The notes beneath the pieces were generated by a model. That model had not been told where the DNA came from. It saw only the letters and a list, made by a program, of their open reading frames with translations, and ran no database searches. Positions 25,607 to 33,672 of a DNA stretch of 64,000 bases are shown here, piece after piece; within the stretch, counting starts at the first letter, position 1, and each line of letters begins with the position of its first letter. A program made the position numbers and the translations under genes. The stretch is from Halobacteriales archaeon QS_6_64_34 (GTDB lineage: Archaea; Halobacteriota; Halobacteria; Halobacteriales; Haloarculaceae). Where the stretch lies: the NCBI GenBank assembly GCA_003020925.1, contig PXRT01000013.1:146520-210519 (forward strand), given 5' to 3'.

Positions 25607-26017
25607 ATGTCCCAGGTCGCGCCCGGTGAGGAGAGCCGATTGCACCGAGAGTACGTCATGGACGTCCGTGTCCGCGAGCTGTCCGACGGCGACGGGCCGA
25701 GATACAGATTCGAGGCCCCCCGCCACGAGGGTATCACGTTCGAGGACCCGGACGCGGCGGAGCTGTACGCCGACATCTACTTCGACGTCAACGGCTTCGA
25801 GGAAGCCGGAACGGGCGAGCGCGGTGTTCCACCGGTCATCATCCAGGCCGGCCGGGATACCCTCGCCGCGTATTTCCTGACCCAGGACGGCATCGACGAG
25901 CAGTGGGTCGGGTCGTTCATGGGCGTCCAGCCGGGGAAGATTCTGCGGTACAAATCGCGGGTGCAGGACCGGGCGACGAACATCCGGAGCCGAATAGAGG
26001 ACAAAGGACTGGAGTAG
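25607..26017 (+). CDS. Conserved haloarchaeal protein of unknown function
   Basis: A 136-residue soluble acidic protein, MSQVAPGEESRLHREYVMDVRVREL. It shows alternating strands (PRYRFEAPRHEGITFEDPDAAELYADIYFDVNGF), then PPVIIQAGRDTLAAYFLTQDGIDEQWVGSFMG and a basic helix (RVQDRATNIRSRI). No catalytic signature recognised. It diverges from phoX across a 165-bp AT-rich spacer and runs convergently into dph6, whose stop is 1 bp away. Confidence 0.75.
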   Translation: MSQVAPGEESRLHREYVMDVRVRELSDGDGPRYRFEAPRHEGITFEDPDAAELYADIYFDVNGFEEAGTGERGVPPVIIQAGRDTLAAYFLTQDGIDEQWVGSFMGVQPGKILRYKSRVQDRATNIRSRIEDKGLE

Positions 26018-26018
26018 C

Positions 26019-26732
26019 CTACGCCAGCCAGGCGTCCTCGACGACGATAGTCCCCCGCGTCCCGTCCCACTCGGTCGAGTACTCCAGTTCGATGCGCTGG
26101 TCCATGTGCGGGCCGTCGGTAACCAGGGTCTCGAACTCCCCGCCTTCGCCGAGGATGTGGACGCCGTACTCGTCGTTCAGTGCTTCCAGTTCGTCCAGCG
26201 CGTCGGCGTCGAGCCGGCGCCCGAGCCAGGACTCGTCGAGGCCGTAGGCGGCCACGCGGATGATGCGAATCTCGAAACCGGCATCGAGCATCGCGTCGGC
26301 GAGGTCGCGGGGGTTCTCCTGCCACAGCGGGGCAAAGAGGTTGGCCTCCAGTCGCTCGGCCATCGCCTCGATGCGGCTGGTCTGGTACTCGCTCTCGACG
26401 GCGCCGGCGGTGACACCGGCGACACCGATATCGTCGTCTAGCTCGCCCAGTGCGGCCTCCAGCGGTTCGAGTTCCGCGTCGCCCTGCTCGCCCGAATCGG
26501 GGACGTCGGCGGCGCCGAAGTCGTCGGGTTCGACCTCCAGGAGTTCGATGCCGATGCTCTCGGCTGCGAGGGCGGCGAGTCGCGTCGCCGGGACGTGGTA
26601 CATGTAGGAGTCGCCCTCGGGATGGACCGTCACCAGTCGCTCGACGGGGTAGTCGTTCTCGAGTGCGCGATACAGCGCCCACGAGGAGTCTTTCCCGCCC
26701 GAGAACAGCGACACCCACACGCCGTCAGTCAT
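26019..26732 (-). CDS. dph6: Diphthine-ammonia ligase
   Basis: A 237-residue ATP-dependent amidase that completes diphthamide on elongation factor 2. The PP-loop SLFSGGKDSSWALYRAL is at the N-terminus; ATRLAALAAESIGIELLEVE, GVTAGAVESEYQTSRIEAMAERLEANLFAPLW and GEGGEFETLVTDGP are family blocks. Normal length for archaeal Dph6. An acidic insertion (SGEQGDAELEPLEAALGEL) is typical for a halophile. The DUF373 gene lies just upstream on the same strand. Confidence 0.94.
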   Translation of the reverse strand: MTDGVWVSLFSGGKDSSWALYRALENDYPVERLVTVHPEGDSYMYHVPATRLAALAAESIGIELLEVEPDDFGAADVPDSGEQGDAELEPLEAALGELDDDIGVAGVTAGAVESEYQTSRIEAMAERLEANLFAPLWQENPRDLADAMLDAGFEIRIIRVAAYGLDESWLGRRLDADALDELEALNDEYGVHILGEGGEFETLVTDGPHMDQRIELEYSTEWDGTRGTIVVEDAWLA

Positions 26733-26767
26733 GACCGAGCGTAGCCGGCCCGCGTGTAAATCGCTGT

Positions 26768-27889
26768 CTATTCGACCAGTTCGGCCTCGATATCGGTCTC
26801 GCTGACGTAGGCCGCGACGCGGACGCCGACCACGGCGACGAGGATACCCGCGAGGATGAACGTCGCCAGGCGGGTCCCCAGGTCCATCGCGAAGCCGTTG
26901 ACCTCGACGATACCGAAGTTCATCGCCGGGACGCGGAGGGGGCCGAACACGCCCGCTCGTTCGAGGAAGTACGCCGAGAACCCACGGACTACGAGGCCGA
27001 CCGCGACCGCGCCGAAGGGGAGGTTCACGTAGGCGCTGCGGATGCCCTCCCGCTGGAGGAGTTCGTCCAGCAGCCGCCCCAGCGAGGCCGCCAGCGCGGC
27101 GGCGGTCAGCCAGGGGACGCTCTCGAAGAGAAACTGGTTGGCGAGGATAAAGAGGCCGGTCGAGCCGGGCGGCGATATCTCCAGTGCGCCGGCGAAGATG
27201 CCGACGATGGAGAGCCCGCCGGCGACGACGTAGGTCACGAGCGAGACCTGCCCCGAGTAGAGCGCCTCGCGTATCTGGCCCGGGAGCCTGGCGAGGTAGT
27301 CGTCGATGCCGAGTCCCTTGTAGATGAGAAATACGCCCAGGGCGGCGGCAATGGCACCGAGTGCGGTGGTGGGCGCGACGAACTGGAGCAAGAGGGGTAG
27401 CGCCAGCAACGCGATACCGACCGGGACCAGCACGGTGCGGCGGAGTTCCTCGTCGGCGAGGAACTGCTTGAGCAGGTAGTAGGTGGACTCGATGTCACGG
27501 GCCTGCCGGACGACGACGCGGTCGACGGCGTCGACGCGGACGCGGCTCTCGATGATGGGGACCAGCCGCTCGTCGTCGGCGCTGTCGACGACGACTACCG
27601 CCGAATCGGGGTCGTACTGTGCGACGAGGGACTCCGTCTGGCGGGCGATTTCGCGGTCGCTCCCGACCGCGTCGCTGCCGCCGCCGAGGACCGCCACGAC
27701 GGCGTCGTTGCCCTCCGCTTCGAGGTCGTCGGCCACGCGCAGCCCCTCGAGCAGGCAGTTGATTCGGCTGTCCTCGGGGTCGACGATGCCGGTCTCCGTT
27801 ATCGTCGACTCCACGGCAGCCCGACCAACGACCGGACACCTGTCGGACACAGGGCTGTCCCGGTCGATACACACCACCAGCGTTGTCAC
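26768..27889 (-). CDS. DUF373 membrane protein
   Basis: A 373-residue protein. A soluble N-terminal domain (MTTLVVCIDRDSPVS, VAVLGGGSDAVGSDREIARQTESLV) is followed by about six to seven hydrophobic spans, the first being TVLVPVGIALLALPLLLQFV near 155. Widespread in haloarchaea; function unknown. The start codon is GTG. Thirty-five bp separate its stop from the dph6 start, suggesting an operon. Confidence 0.88.
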   Translation of the reverse strand: MTTLVVCIDRDSPVSDRCPVVGRAAVESTITETGIVDPEDSRINCLLEGLRVADDLEAEGNDAVVAVLGGGSDAVGSDREIARQTESLVAQYDPDSAVVVVDSADDERLVPIIESRVRVDAVDRVVVRQARDIESTYYLLKQFLADEELRRTVLVPVGIALLALPLLLQFVAPTTALGAIAAALGVFLIYKGLGIDDYLARLPGQIREALYSGQVSLVTYVVAGGLSIVGIFAGALEISPPGSTGLFILANQFLFESVPWLTAAALAASLGRLLDELLQREGIRSAYVNLPFGAVAVGLVVRGFSAYFLERAGVFGPLRVPAMNFGIVEVNGFAMDLGTRLATFILAGILVAVVGVRVAAYVSETDIEAELVE

Positions 27890-27950
27890 AGTGTTGGAGA
27901 GACGGTCGCGAAATAAAAAACTCTCGCGGCAGCGTCCCGCCTGGCCACCG

Positions 27951-28949
27951 TCACTGCCGGAACGAGAACCCGTCGACGTCGCCTTCGAAGGCAGTTGTCA
28001 GGCCGGCCCCGAGCGCGAACGCGACGGCCTGGGCGCCACCGCGAATCTTCGACCGGAGCCCGCGCTGGGGCTCGAACTCCGCGACGGTCACCGGCTCGCC
28101 CAGTTCGGATTCCAGTCGGGCCTCGACGTCCTCCCGGGTGCCGATATCGTCGACGAGTCCGAGTTCGTGGGCTTCCGTCCCGAGGAAGATTCTCGCTTCG
28201 GTGTCCCGAATCGCCGCCTCGTCCAGCCCGCGGCCCTCGGCGACGGTCTCGACGAACTGGTCGTAGTAGTCGTCGATGAGCCCCTGGAGATACTCGCGTT
28301 CGTGCTCCTCGAACTCCTTCAGGGGCGTCCCGGCGTCCTTGTACTCGCCGGCGGTCAGCTGCTCGTAGGAGAGCCCGACACGGTCGGCCAGTTCCTTGGC
28401 GTTGACCCGCGAACCGATGACGCCGATGGAGCCGACGATAGAGCCCTCGCGGGCCCAGAGTTCGTCACAGCCGGCGGCGATGTCGTAGCCGCCGCTGGCA
28501 CAGACGTCCGTCGCGTAGGCGACGGTGGGTCCGTCGAAGGCCACAGCGGCCAGCCGGATGTCCTCGCTCGGGACGATTTGCCCGCCCGGCGTGTTGAGCT
28601 TCAGCAGGAGCGCCTCGGCGCCACGGTCCTCGTCGGCGCGCTCTATCTGCTCGACGATGTCGTCCGCGCCGGGGCTGGTCGGCGGACTGGTGATACTGCC
28701 ACCGCCGCCGTCCCGCGTTATCGGCCCCTCGACTGCGACCTCGGCGACGTTGTGGCTCGGCGCGACCGACCCCGCGACGCTGCTCGCGATGCGGGCCCCG
28801 ACGAGCGCCGTTAGCACCACGAGGACGACCCCGAGCAGGTCGGTGAGGCTGGCGGGAAAGACGACGAAGGCCAGCGCGCCGGCGGCGACGGCGACGGCCG
28901 TCCCCAGGAGGACGACGCCCAGCCGGACGAGAGAGTCCGCCCCGACCAT
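27951..28949 (-). CDS. sppA: Signal peptide peptidase SppA (S49)
   Basis: A 332-residue membrane-anchored Ser-Lys protease that removes residual signal peptides. Two N-terminal spans (VVLLGTAVAVAAGALAFVVFP, LLGVVLVVLTALVGARIA), then LLLKLNTPGGQIVPSEDI, VCASGGYDIAAGCDELWA (nucleophile Ser in ASGGY), GSIVGSIGVI, and AGEYKDAGTPLKEF (probable catalytic Lys). The ATG overlaps the PAC2 stop as TAATG, indicating translational coupling to a proteasome-assembly-like protein. Confidence 0.92.
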   Translation of the reverse strand: MVGADSLVRLGVVLLGTAVAVAAGALAFVVFPASLTDLLGVVLVVLTALVGARIASSVAGSVAPSHNVAEVAVEGPITRDGGGGSITSPPTSPGADDIVEQIERADEDRGAEALLLKLNTPGGQIVPSEDIRLAAVAFDGPTVAYATDVCASGGYDIAAGCDELWAREGSIVGSIGVIGSRVNAKELADRVGLSYEQLTAGEYKDAGTPLKEFEEHEREYLQGLIDDYYDQFVETVAEGRGLDEAAIRDTEARIFLGTEAHELGLVDDIGTREDVEARLESELGEPVTVAEFEPQRGLRSKIRGGAQAVAFALGAGLTTAFEGDVDGFSFRQ

Positions 28950-29683
28950 TACTGGAATCCCAGGGGGCGCGCGCTCGTCGACTCCTCGCCGCCCTGTTGC
29001 ATCTGCTGGGCCAGCTGGGCCTTTGCCTCGCCGACCTCTTGGGCCTTTTTCGTCAGTTCTCCCGTGTCGACGTCGACGTCTGCGAGCGGGCCGACGCCGT
29101 GTTCGAGCGCCGCGCCGGCGGCCTCGGGGTCAGGGAACTTCGGGTCGGCCTCGACGACCAGTCCGACGCTCGTCAGCCCCGTGTGGCCCGCCTCGTGGAG
29201 GAGCGCGCCCGTGGGTCCGGTCACCGCCCCGGACTCGGACGGTGCCTCAACGTCGGCGTCGGAAAGCAGCGCCGCCCCGTCGCCGGTGGCGACGCCGTAC
29301 AGCGATGGGGGCCCCTCCCGCTCGGACGGCATCCCGCTGAGGAAAATCGGCGTCACGGCCTCGTTGCCGAACCAGTCGATGATACAGCCGGCAAACGACT
29401 CCGCCGCATCCGGCGAGACCGGCGCGTCGCTCTGGAGGACCAGCAGGTCCCGGTCCGCGTCGGCGTAGATTCGGACCGGGCCGCGAATCGTCGGGTCCCT
29501 CTCGTTGTAGACGGCGATTTCGGGCAGTCCGTTACAGCGGGCGGTCCCGTAATGGACCATGTCGAAGGCGTCGACCAAGTGGTCGGCCGCCAGTTTGCCT
29601 ACCAGCCCCACACCCGGCAGCCCCTCGACGAGCGTCGGCGCGTCGAGGTCGATATCGTCGCGATGTATCTCTACGTGTGCCAT
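28949..29683 (-). CDS. PAC2-family proteasome assembly chaperone homologue
   Basis: A 244-residue protein of the PAC2/PbaB group. PTLVEGLPGVGLVGKLAADHLVDAF opens the domain; GPVRIYADADRDLLVLQSDAPV, GCIIDWFGNEAVTPIFLSGMP and GALLHEAGHTGLTSVGLVVEADPKFPDPEAA follow. Archaeal members bind proteasome components, but not all act as assembly factors. The C-terminal helix (KKAQEVGEAKAQLAQQMQQ) looks coiled-coil. Start chosen at MAHVEIH. First gene of a two-gene unit with sppA. Confidence 0.9.
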   Translation of the reverse strand: MAHVEIHRDDIDLDAPTLVEGLPGVGLVGKLAADHLVDAFDMVHYGTARCNGLPEIAVYNERDPTIRGPVRIYADADRDLLVLQSDAPVSPDAAESFAGCIIDWFGNEAVTPIFLSGMPSEREGPPSLYGVATGDGAALLSDADVEAPSESGAVTGPTGALLHEAGHTGLTSVGLVVEADPKFPDPEAAGAALEHGVGPLADVDVDTGELTKKAQEVGEAKAQLAQQMQQGGEESTSARPLGFQ

Positions 29684-29778
29684 ACGCTGATTGTGGTGGG
29701 CTGGCCGCTTCAAAGGCAGGGCTGCTAGGAACTGTTGCAGTTAGTTGCAATCGCGAGATTACTACGAGTGTCTACCGC

Positions 29779-30118
29779 CAGAAAGCCCCGAGCGGCTACG
29801 GTCCCGCGACTCGTTGCGCGCTTCACTCACTTCGTTCGTTGCAGTGCTTACGTCGTCGGGGTTCCCGTAGCCGCTCGCCCCTTTCAGCCCCACCCATGCC
29901 GGCTGGTCAAGCAGCGGCGGGTGGGACTGATACGGATTATTGTAGCGATTTACCGGTATGTGCCGACCCCGGGGTCGGCACAATCCGGAAATAATCTACA
30001 ATAAACCGTATGAAAGGGGCGGCGGGCTGAACGACGGCGGGCGACGCAAGCGCTGCAGGGAGGGTAGCGACCGAAGCGCGCAGCGAGCCCCCCGAGTTCA
30101 GCCCGCCGGGGCTTTCTG
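29779..30118 (+). repeat. CAGAAAGCCCCG...GGGGCTTTCTGG mosaic repeat, copy interrupted by an 80-bp element
   Basis: Starts CAGAAAGCCCCGAGCGGCTA and ends GCCCGCCGGGGCTTTCTGG. Internal blocks TCACTTCGTTCGTTGCAGTG, CGTCGGGGTTCCCGTAGCCG and CCCCTTTCAG are shared with the copy at 35084. Inside, bases 29931-30010 are a separate inserted hairpin element. The 529-bp gap 29683-30211 holds essentially only these repeats and the promoter of the methylase gene. Confidence 0.88.
29931..30010 (+). repeat. 80-bp hairpin element, copy 3, inserted in another repeat
   Basis: Ends TACGGATTATTGTAG and CTACAATAAACCGTA (one mismatch), centre TGCCGACCCCGGGGTCGGCA (palindromic). TGA duplicates at 29928-29930 and 30011-30013. 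The sister repeat at 35234 has the same flanks with a single TGA and no insert, so this is a filled site. Confidence 0.92.
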
Positions 30119-30210
30119 GTGGTTCAAAGTCCACAAGTTGCCGTGCGTAACGCTTGCGTCTGTTCCTCGCTTCGAAACGCACAAGCGGGGGCCTCGCAAA
30201 CCCCAGTGCA

Positions 30211-31119
30211 ATGCAACCACCGGAGCGATACCGACCCATCGTCGACGACTTCGAGGCGTTCCGGGCGGCCTGCGAGCGGCCGTTGCCGTCGGCGGTTCGG
30301 GTCAACACCATCAAGGCCACTGTCGCGGACGTGCGGGCGGCCCTCGAGGAGACCGGCGTCGCCTACGAGCCGGTCGACTGGCACCCGGGGCTGTTCGTCC
30401 TCCCCGACGCCTCGCCGGGGGCGAACTGGCCGTACTTCCACGGCTGGATTCACGGGCAAGAGGAGGTGTCGGCAGTGCCGGCAACCGTGCTCGACCCGGG
30501 GCCCGGCGAGCGGGTGTGGGACGCCTGTGCGGCGCCGGGAAGCAAGGCGACCCAGCTGGCGGCGCTCATGGACGACCGGGGCGAAGTCGTCGCGACCGAC
30601 AACAACCTCGGGCGCATCTCGGCGCTGCGGACCAACACCGAACGCCTGGGTGCGACCAACATCGCCGTCACCCACGAGGACGCCCGGAACCACTCGCTGA
30701 AGCCCTTCGGCGGGGCCGAGTACGACCGCGCGCTGGTCGACGTGCCCTGCTCCTGTGAGGGGACCATTCGGAAGAATCCCGACGCCTTCGAGGAGTGGGA
30801 CATATCCCACGTCCGGGGCATCTCGGGCGTCCAGAAGGACATCCTCGAACGCGCGGTGCAGGCCACGAGAGCCGGCGGTACGGTGGTCTACTCCACCTGT
30901 ACCTTCGCTCCAGAGGAGAACGAGGCCGTACTGGACCACGTCCTCGAGCGCGAGAACTGCGAACTCGTCGACTTCGACCTGTCACTCGACCACTGCGGGG
31001 GCGTCACCGAGTGGCAAGAATCGGAGTTCGACCCGAGCGTCCGGAAAGCCAAGCGCATCTACCCACAGCTCAACGACACGGGCGGGTTCTTCTGTGCGAA
31101 ACTGGAGGTCGGAGAATGA
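30211..31119 (+). CDS. RNA cytosine-C5 methyltransferase (Nol1/Nop2/Sun family)
   Basis: A 302-residue SAM-dependent m5C methylase of rRNA or tRNA. DACAAPGSKATQLAALM is SAM motif I, DVPCSCEGTIRKNP holds the release Cys, and VYSTCTFAPEENEAVL the catalytic Cys. It has the short N-terminal domain (RVNTIKAT) but lacks a fused PUA domain. The next ORF overlaps its stop (ATGA) and seems to supply one. The N-terminal start is placed at MQPPERYRP. RNA target unknown. Confidence 0.93.
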   Translation: MQPPERYRPIVDDFEAFRAACERPLPSAVRVNTIKATVADVRAALEETGVAYEPVDWHPGLFVLPDASPGANWPYFHGWIHGQEEVSAVPATVLDPGPGERVWDACAAPGSKATQLAALMDDRGEVVATDNNLGRISALRTNTERLGATNIAVTHEDARNHSLKPFGGAEYDRALVDVPCSCEGTIRKNPDAFEEWDISHVRGISGVQKDILERAVQATRAGGTVVYSTCTFAPEENEAVLDHVLERENCELVDFDLSLDHCGGVTEWQESEFDPSVRKAKRIYPQLNDTGGFFCAKLEVGE

Positions 31120-31622
31120 GCAATGACAGCACGAAGTTCACCGGATTGCCGGCCAGTGAGGCGGAGCGCGAGGAATCCGAGCGAGCGACCCGCGCGGAAG
31201 TGCTCGATTTCTGGGACACGCGCTTTGGCGTCCCGCCCGAGACGTTCGCCGACCACACTTTCTGGGAGCGGGGCAAGGGGAAGCTCTGGTGTTACCGCGG
31301 CGAGCCGCCGTCGCCGGTCGACATCGAGGCCCTGGGAACGACCTTCCTCAGGACGCGACAGGAACACTGGAAGCCGACGCTCGAAGCGGCCCAGCGCTTC
31401 GGCGAGCGCGCCGAAAAGAACGTCATCCATCTCTCCGAGGCCGAAGCCGAGACCTTCGTCGCCGGGCACGACCAGGAACTCGACTGGGACGGCGACTGGG
31501 GGTATCTCGTCGTCACCCACCACCTCGCCGGCCGCCGCGAGCCAGTCGGCGTCGGGCTGTACGTCTACGGCGAACTCCGTTCGCAGGTGCCCAAGGGCCG
31601 GCGGCGGGAACTGGAGACGTAA
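31116..31622 (+). CDS. PUA-like partner of the RNA m5C methylase (DUF7122-like)
   Basis: A 168-residue protein. VLDFWDTRFGVPPETFADHTFWERGKGKLWCYRG is an N-terminal module, and the C-terminal half (WGYLVVTHHLAGRREPVGVGLYVYGELRSQVPKGRRREL) resembles the PUA/NIP7-like domain that Nop2-type methylases often carry C-terminally. Coupled by a 4-bp overlap to the methylase, so the pair looks like a split enzyme: catalytic subunit plus RNA-binding subunit. Family number from memory. Confidence 0.8.
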   Translation: MSNDSTKFTGLPASEAEREESERATRAEVLDFWDTRFGVPPETFADHTFWERGKGKLWCYRGEPPSPVDIEALGTTFLRTRQEHWKPTLEAAQRFGERAEKNVIHLSEAEAETFVAGHDQELDWDGDWGYLVVTHHLAGRREPVGVGLYVYGELRSQVPKGRRRELET

Positions 31623-31639
31623 CGACGACGCGACCAGCC

Positions 31640-33184
31640 CTACGCCGACCGCTCCCGCACCGTTCCGCCGCTCAGTCCGTCCCACTCGATTCGGTAGCCC
31701 AGCCGCGAGAGGACGGCGCTGTCGTCGTCGATACCGTACTCGTCCAGGACGTCCTCGACGCCCGCCAGCGACATCCCGGCCCCGATTTGCTCGGCCAGCG
31801 ACGCCAGCACGGTCGGCCGAATCAGCGTGCGGCCCACTCGCTCGTGGTCCGGGAAGGACTTGTCCTCGATGGCGTCCTCGCTGACGCCGTACTCGCTCGC
31901 CAGCGCCGACAGCGTCACCGCGTCGGCGTCGGGCCGGATTTCCTCGGGAAGGTCGGCGGCGCTCGCAGCGACCAGGTCGTCCTCGTAGGGCCGCAGGGCG
32001 TCCCGGACGTCCTTGACGCGGATGGTCCCCGAGTAGGGAATCGCGCGGTGGTCCCGGGCCTCGATTTGCTCGCCGACGCCCAGCGACTCGTCGACGGCGA
32101 CGAGCATCGTCACGTCCTCGAGGTCGGCCAGCCGGTCCAGCTTCTTCCGGACGTACTCGGGCGTCCAGAAGCCCATCACTTCGAAGAACACCCGAAGGTC
32201 GGTGTCGCCGCTCGCGGTCTCTCGGACCTCGCCGGCCCCGCCGGGGCGCCAGTCGAAGGCGAAGTCCGGGATGACGACGTGTTCGCCGGCTTCGAGCGGT
32301 TCGGGTTCGCGAATCAGCTCCCAGTCCAAGCCCAGCGACACAAAGCGGGCCGCGAAGTCCGCCTCGACGCCGCTGTCGTAGGTCACGTCGGTGACGGGCT
32401 CGACGTCCGGCACGGCGATGTCCGTCTCGGTGAGCCGTAGCTCCCGCTCGGTCCTGCGGTCGTCGATAGTCGCCGAGAGCGTCCACTCGCCGGTCCTGGC
32501 CACGGTCCGCAACAGTCTGGCAAAGCGGGTGCCATAGCGGCGCGTGTTCGAAAAGAGGGCGTCCGGGCCGGTGACGACGACCTCCCGACCCTGTGGCGTC
32601 TTGTGAATCTCGTACATCAGCCGGAGCCGCTTGACCGCCGACACGACGGCCTTGGGGTCCGAGGAGCGCACCCGGACCTCGGTGGCGTCGAACAGGGCCG
32701 TCTGTGCGAGCGAGAGGTTGTACTGTGCGACCAGTTCGGTCGGCGACCAGCGGGGCGCTACGTCAGCGAGTATCTGCCGCTCCTCGAGGTCGGCGTACAG
32801 CGCCGATTCGAGCGCCTTGGCGTCGATACCGAGCCCGTCGGCCGCCCGGGAGAGGGCCGTGCTCCGTTCGGCCTCGGTGACGACACCGACTGCTTCGGCG
32901 GTCTCGAAGGCGCGCTTGCGCGCCCGCTCGGGCGGCACCGGCGCGTGCGTCTCGAAGGTCGCCTCCCGCCCGACGAGTTTCGCGAACCCACGGACGAGCT
33001 TGAAATCGTCGGCTGCGCCCTCTATGTCAGTCAGTGCCGCCTGAAGCGCGGCCCGTGACTCCCCGACGTGGCCCTGGTAGACGCCCAGCACACGGGCCGC
33101 CAGCGGCTCGTGGCTCCCGTCGGCGAACTGCGGGTGGTAGCCGCCGCCGGCTCGTGACACCCGCAGGAGGTCCTTTGTCAGCAC
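31640..33184 (-). CDS. bax1: Bax1-type nuclease, XPB partner (DUF790)
   Basis: A 514-residue DUF790 protein. MLTKDLLRVSRAGGGYHPQFAD is the typical start (GTG). DFAFDWRPGG...DLRVFFEVMGFWTPEYVRKKLDRL holds the D...ExM/K-like nuclease core near 290-330. Bax1 is known in archaea to bind the XPB helicase and act as the structure-specific nuclease in a putative nucleotide excision repair pathway. Here XPB is encoded upstream on the same strand, with one unknown gene between. Length is normal for the family. Confidence 0.88.
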   Translation of the reverse strand: MLTKDLLRVSRAGGGYHPQFADGSHEPLAARVLGVYQGHVGESRAALQAALTDIEGAADDFKLVRGFAKLVGREATFETHAPVPPERARKRAFETAEAVGVVTEAERSTALSRAADGLGIDAKALESALYADLEERQILADVAPRWSPTELVAQYNLSLAQTALFDATEVRVRSSDPKAVVSAVKRLRLMYEIHKTPQGREVVVTGPDALFSNTRRYGTRFARLLRTVARTGEWTLSATIDDRRTERELRLTETDIAVPDVEPVTDVTYDSGVEADFAARFVSLGLDWELIREPEPLEAGEHVVIPDFAFDWRPGGAGEVRETASGDTDLRVFFEVMGFWTPEYVRKKLDRLADLEDVTMLVAVDESLGVGEQIEARDHRAIPYSGTIRVKDVRDALRPYEDDLVAASAADLPEEIRPDADAVTLSALASEYGVSEDAIEDKSFPDHERVGRTLIRPTVLASLAEQIGAGMSLAGVEDVLDEYGIDDDSAVLSRLGYRIEWDGLSGGTVRERSA

Positions 33185-33226
33185 GGCCGACAGTGGGCGC
33201 CCGGACGGTAAAAATCGTGCGTGGGA

Positions 33227-33622
33227 TTACTCCCGAGCCCTGCTTTTCCACTCGCGCTCCTGGCGGCGTTCGGTGATGTGGCGGTCGCCGTCGGCCAGTT
33301 CCTCGCGAACCCGGCGCTCGTAGGCGGTCATGTCCGCGAGGATGCCCGACTCGAAGGTCTCCAGGAGGTCGTAGGTCCAGCGGTCCTCGATGGCGCCACT
33401 GGAGAGCAGTTCGTCGCGCAACTGGTCGGCCAGGTCGGTGTGGCCGGCCTCGCGCAGCGTCGCTTCGGCGTCGTGGAGGTGGTCCATCGCGTGGCCGGTG
33501 GCGTGGTGGACCTCGATGAGGGTCCCGTGGGCCCGCTGGAGCCACTCGACCCCGAGTTCGGCCTCGTGCAGCGCCGACAGCTCCGTCTCGCTGAGCGCCG
33601 GTGTGCCGTCAGAGTCTGTCAT
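33227..33622 (-). CDS. Unknown haloarchaeal protein between XPB and Bax1
   Basis: A 131-residue, mostly helical, acidic protein. LGVEWLQRAHGTLIEVHHATGHAMDHLHDAEATLREAGH is rich in His and could bind metal. LADQLRDELLSSGAIEDRWTYDLLETFESGILADM follows, then a charged terminal helix ending EWKSRARE. Co-directional with xpb (50 bp) and bax1 (42 bp), so probably one transcript. No known family recognised by eye. A link to excision repair is guilt by association. Confidence 0.8.
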   Translation of the reverse strand: MTDSDGTPALSETELSALHEAELGVEWLQRAHGTLIEVHHATGHAMDHLHDAEATLREAGHTDLADQLRDELLSSGAIEDRWTYDLLETFESGILADMTAYERRVREELADGDRHITERRQEREWKSRARE

Positions 33623-33672
33623 AAATCCGACTAGTGGGTCGCGCTGTATAGCTGTGGTGGTGCCATCGGTCG

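Noticed and set aside
29779-30118. Mosaic repeats as a CRISPR array
   Set aside because: Blocks are not regularly spaced, repeat units differ, and there are no cas genes.
31059-32486. 475-aa ORF overlapping the PUA partner and bax1
   Set aside because: Arg/Gly/Pro-rich out-of-frame translation crossing two genes of opposite strand.
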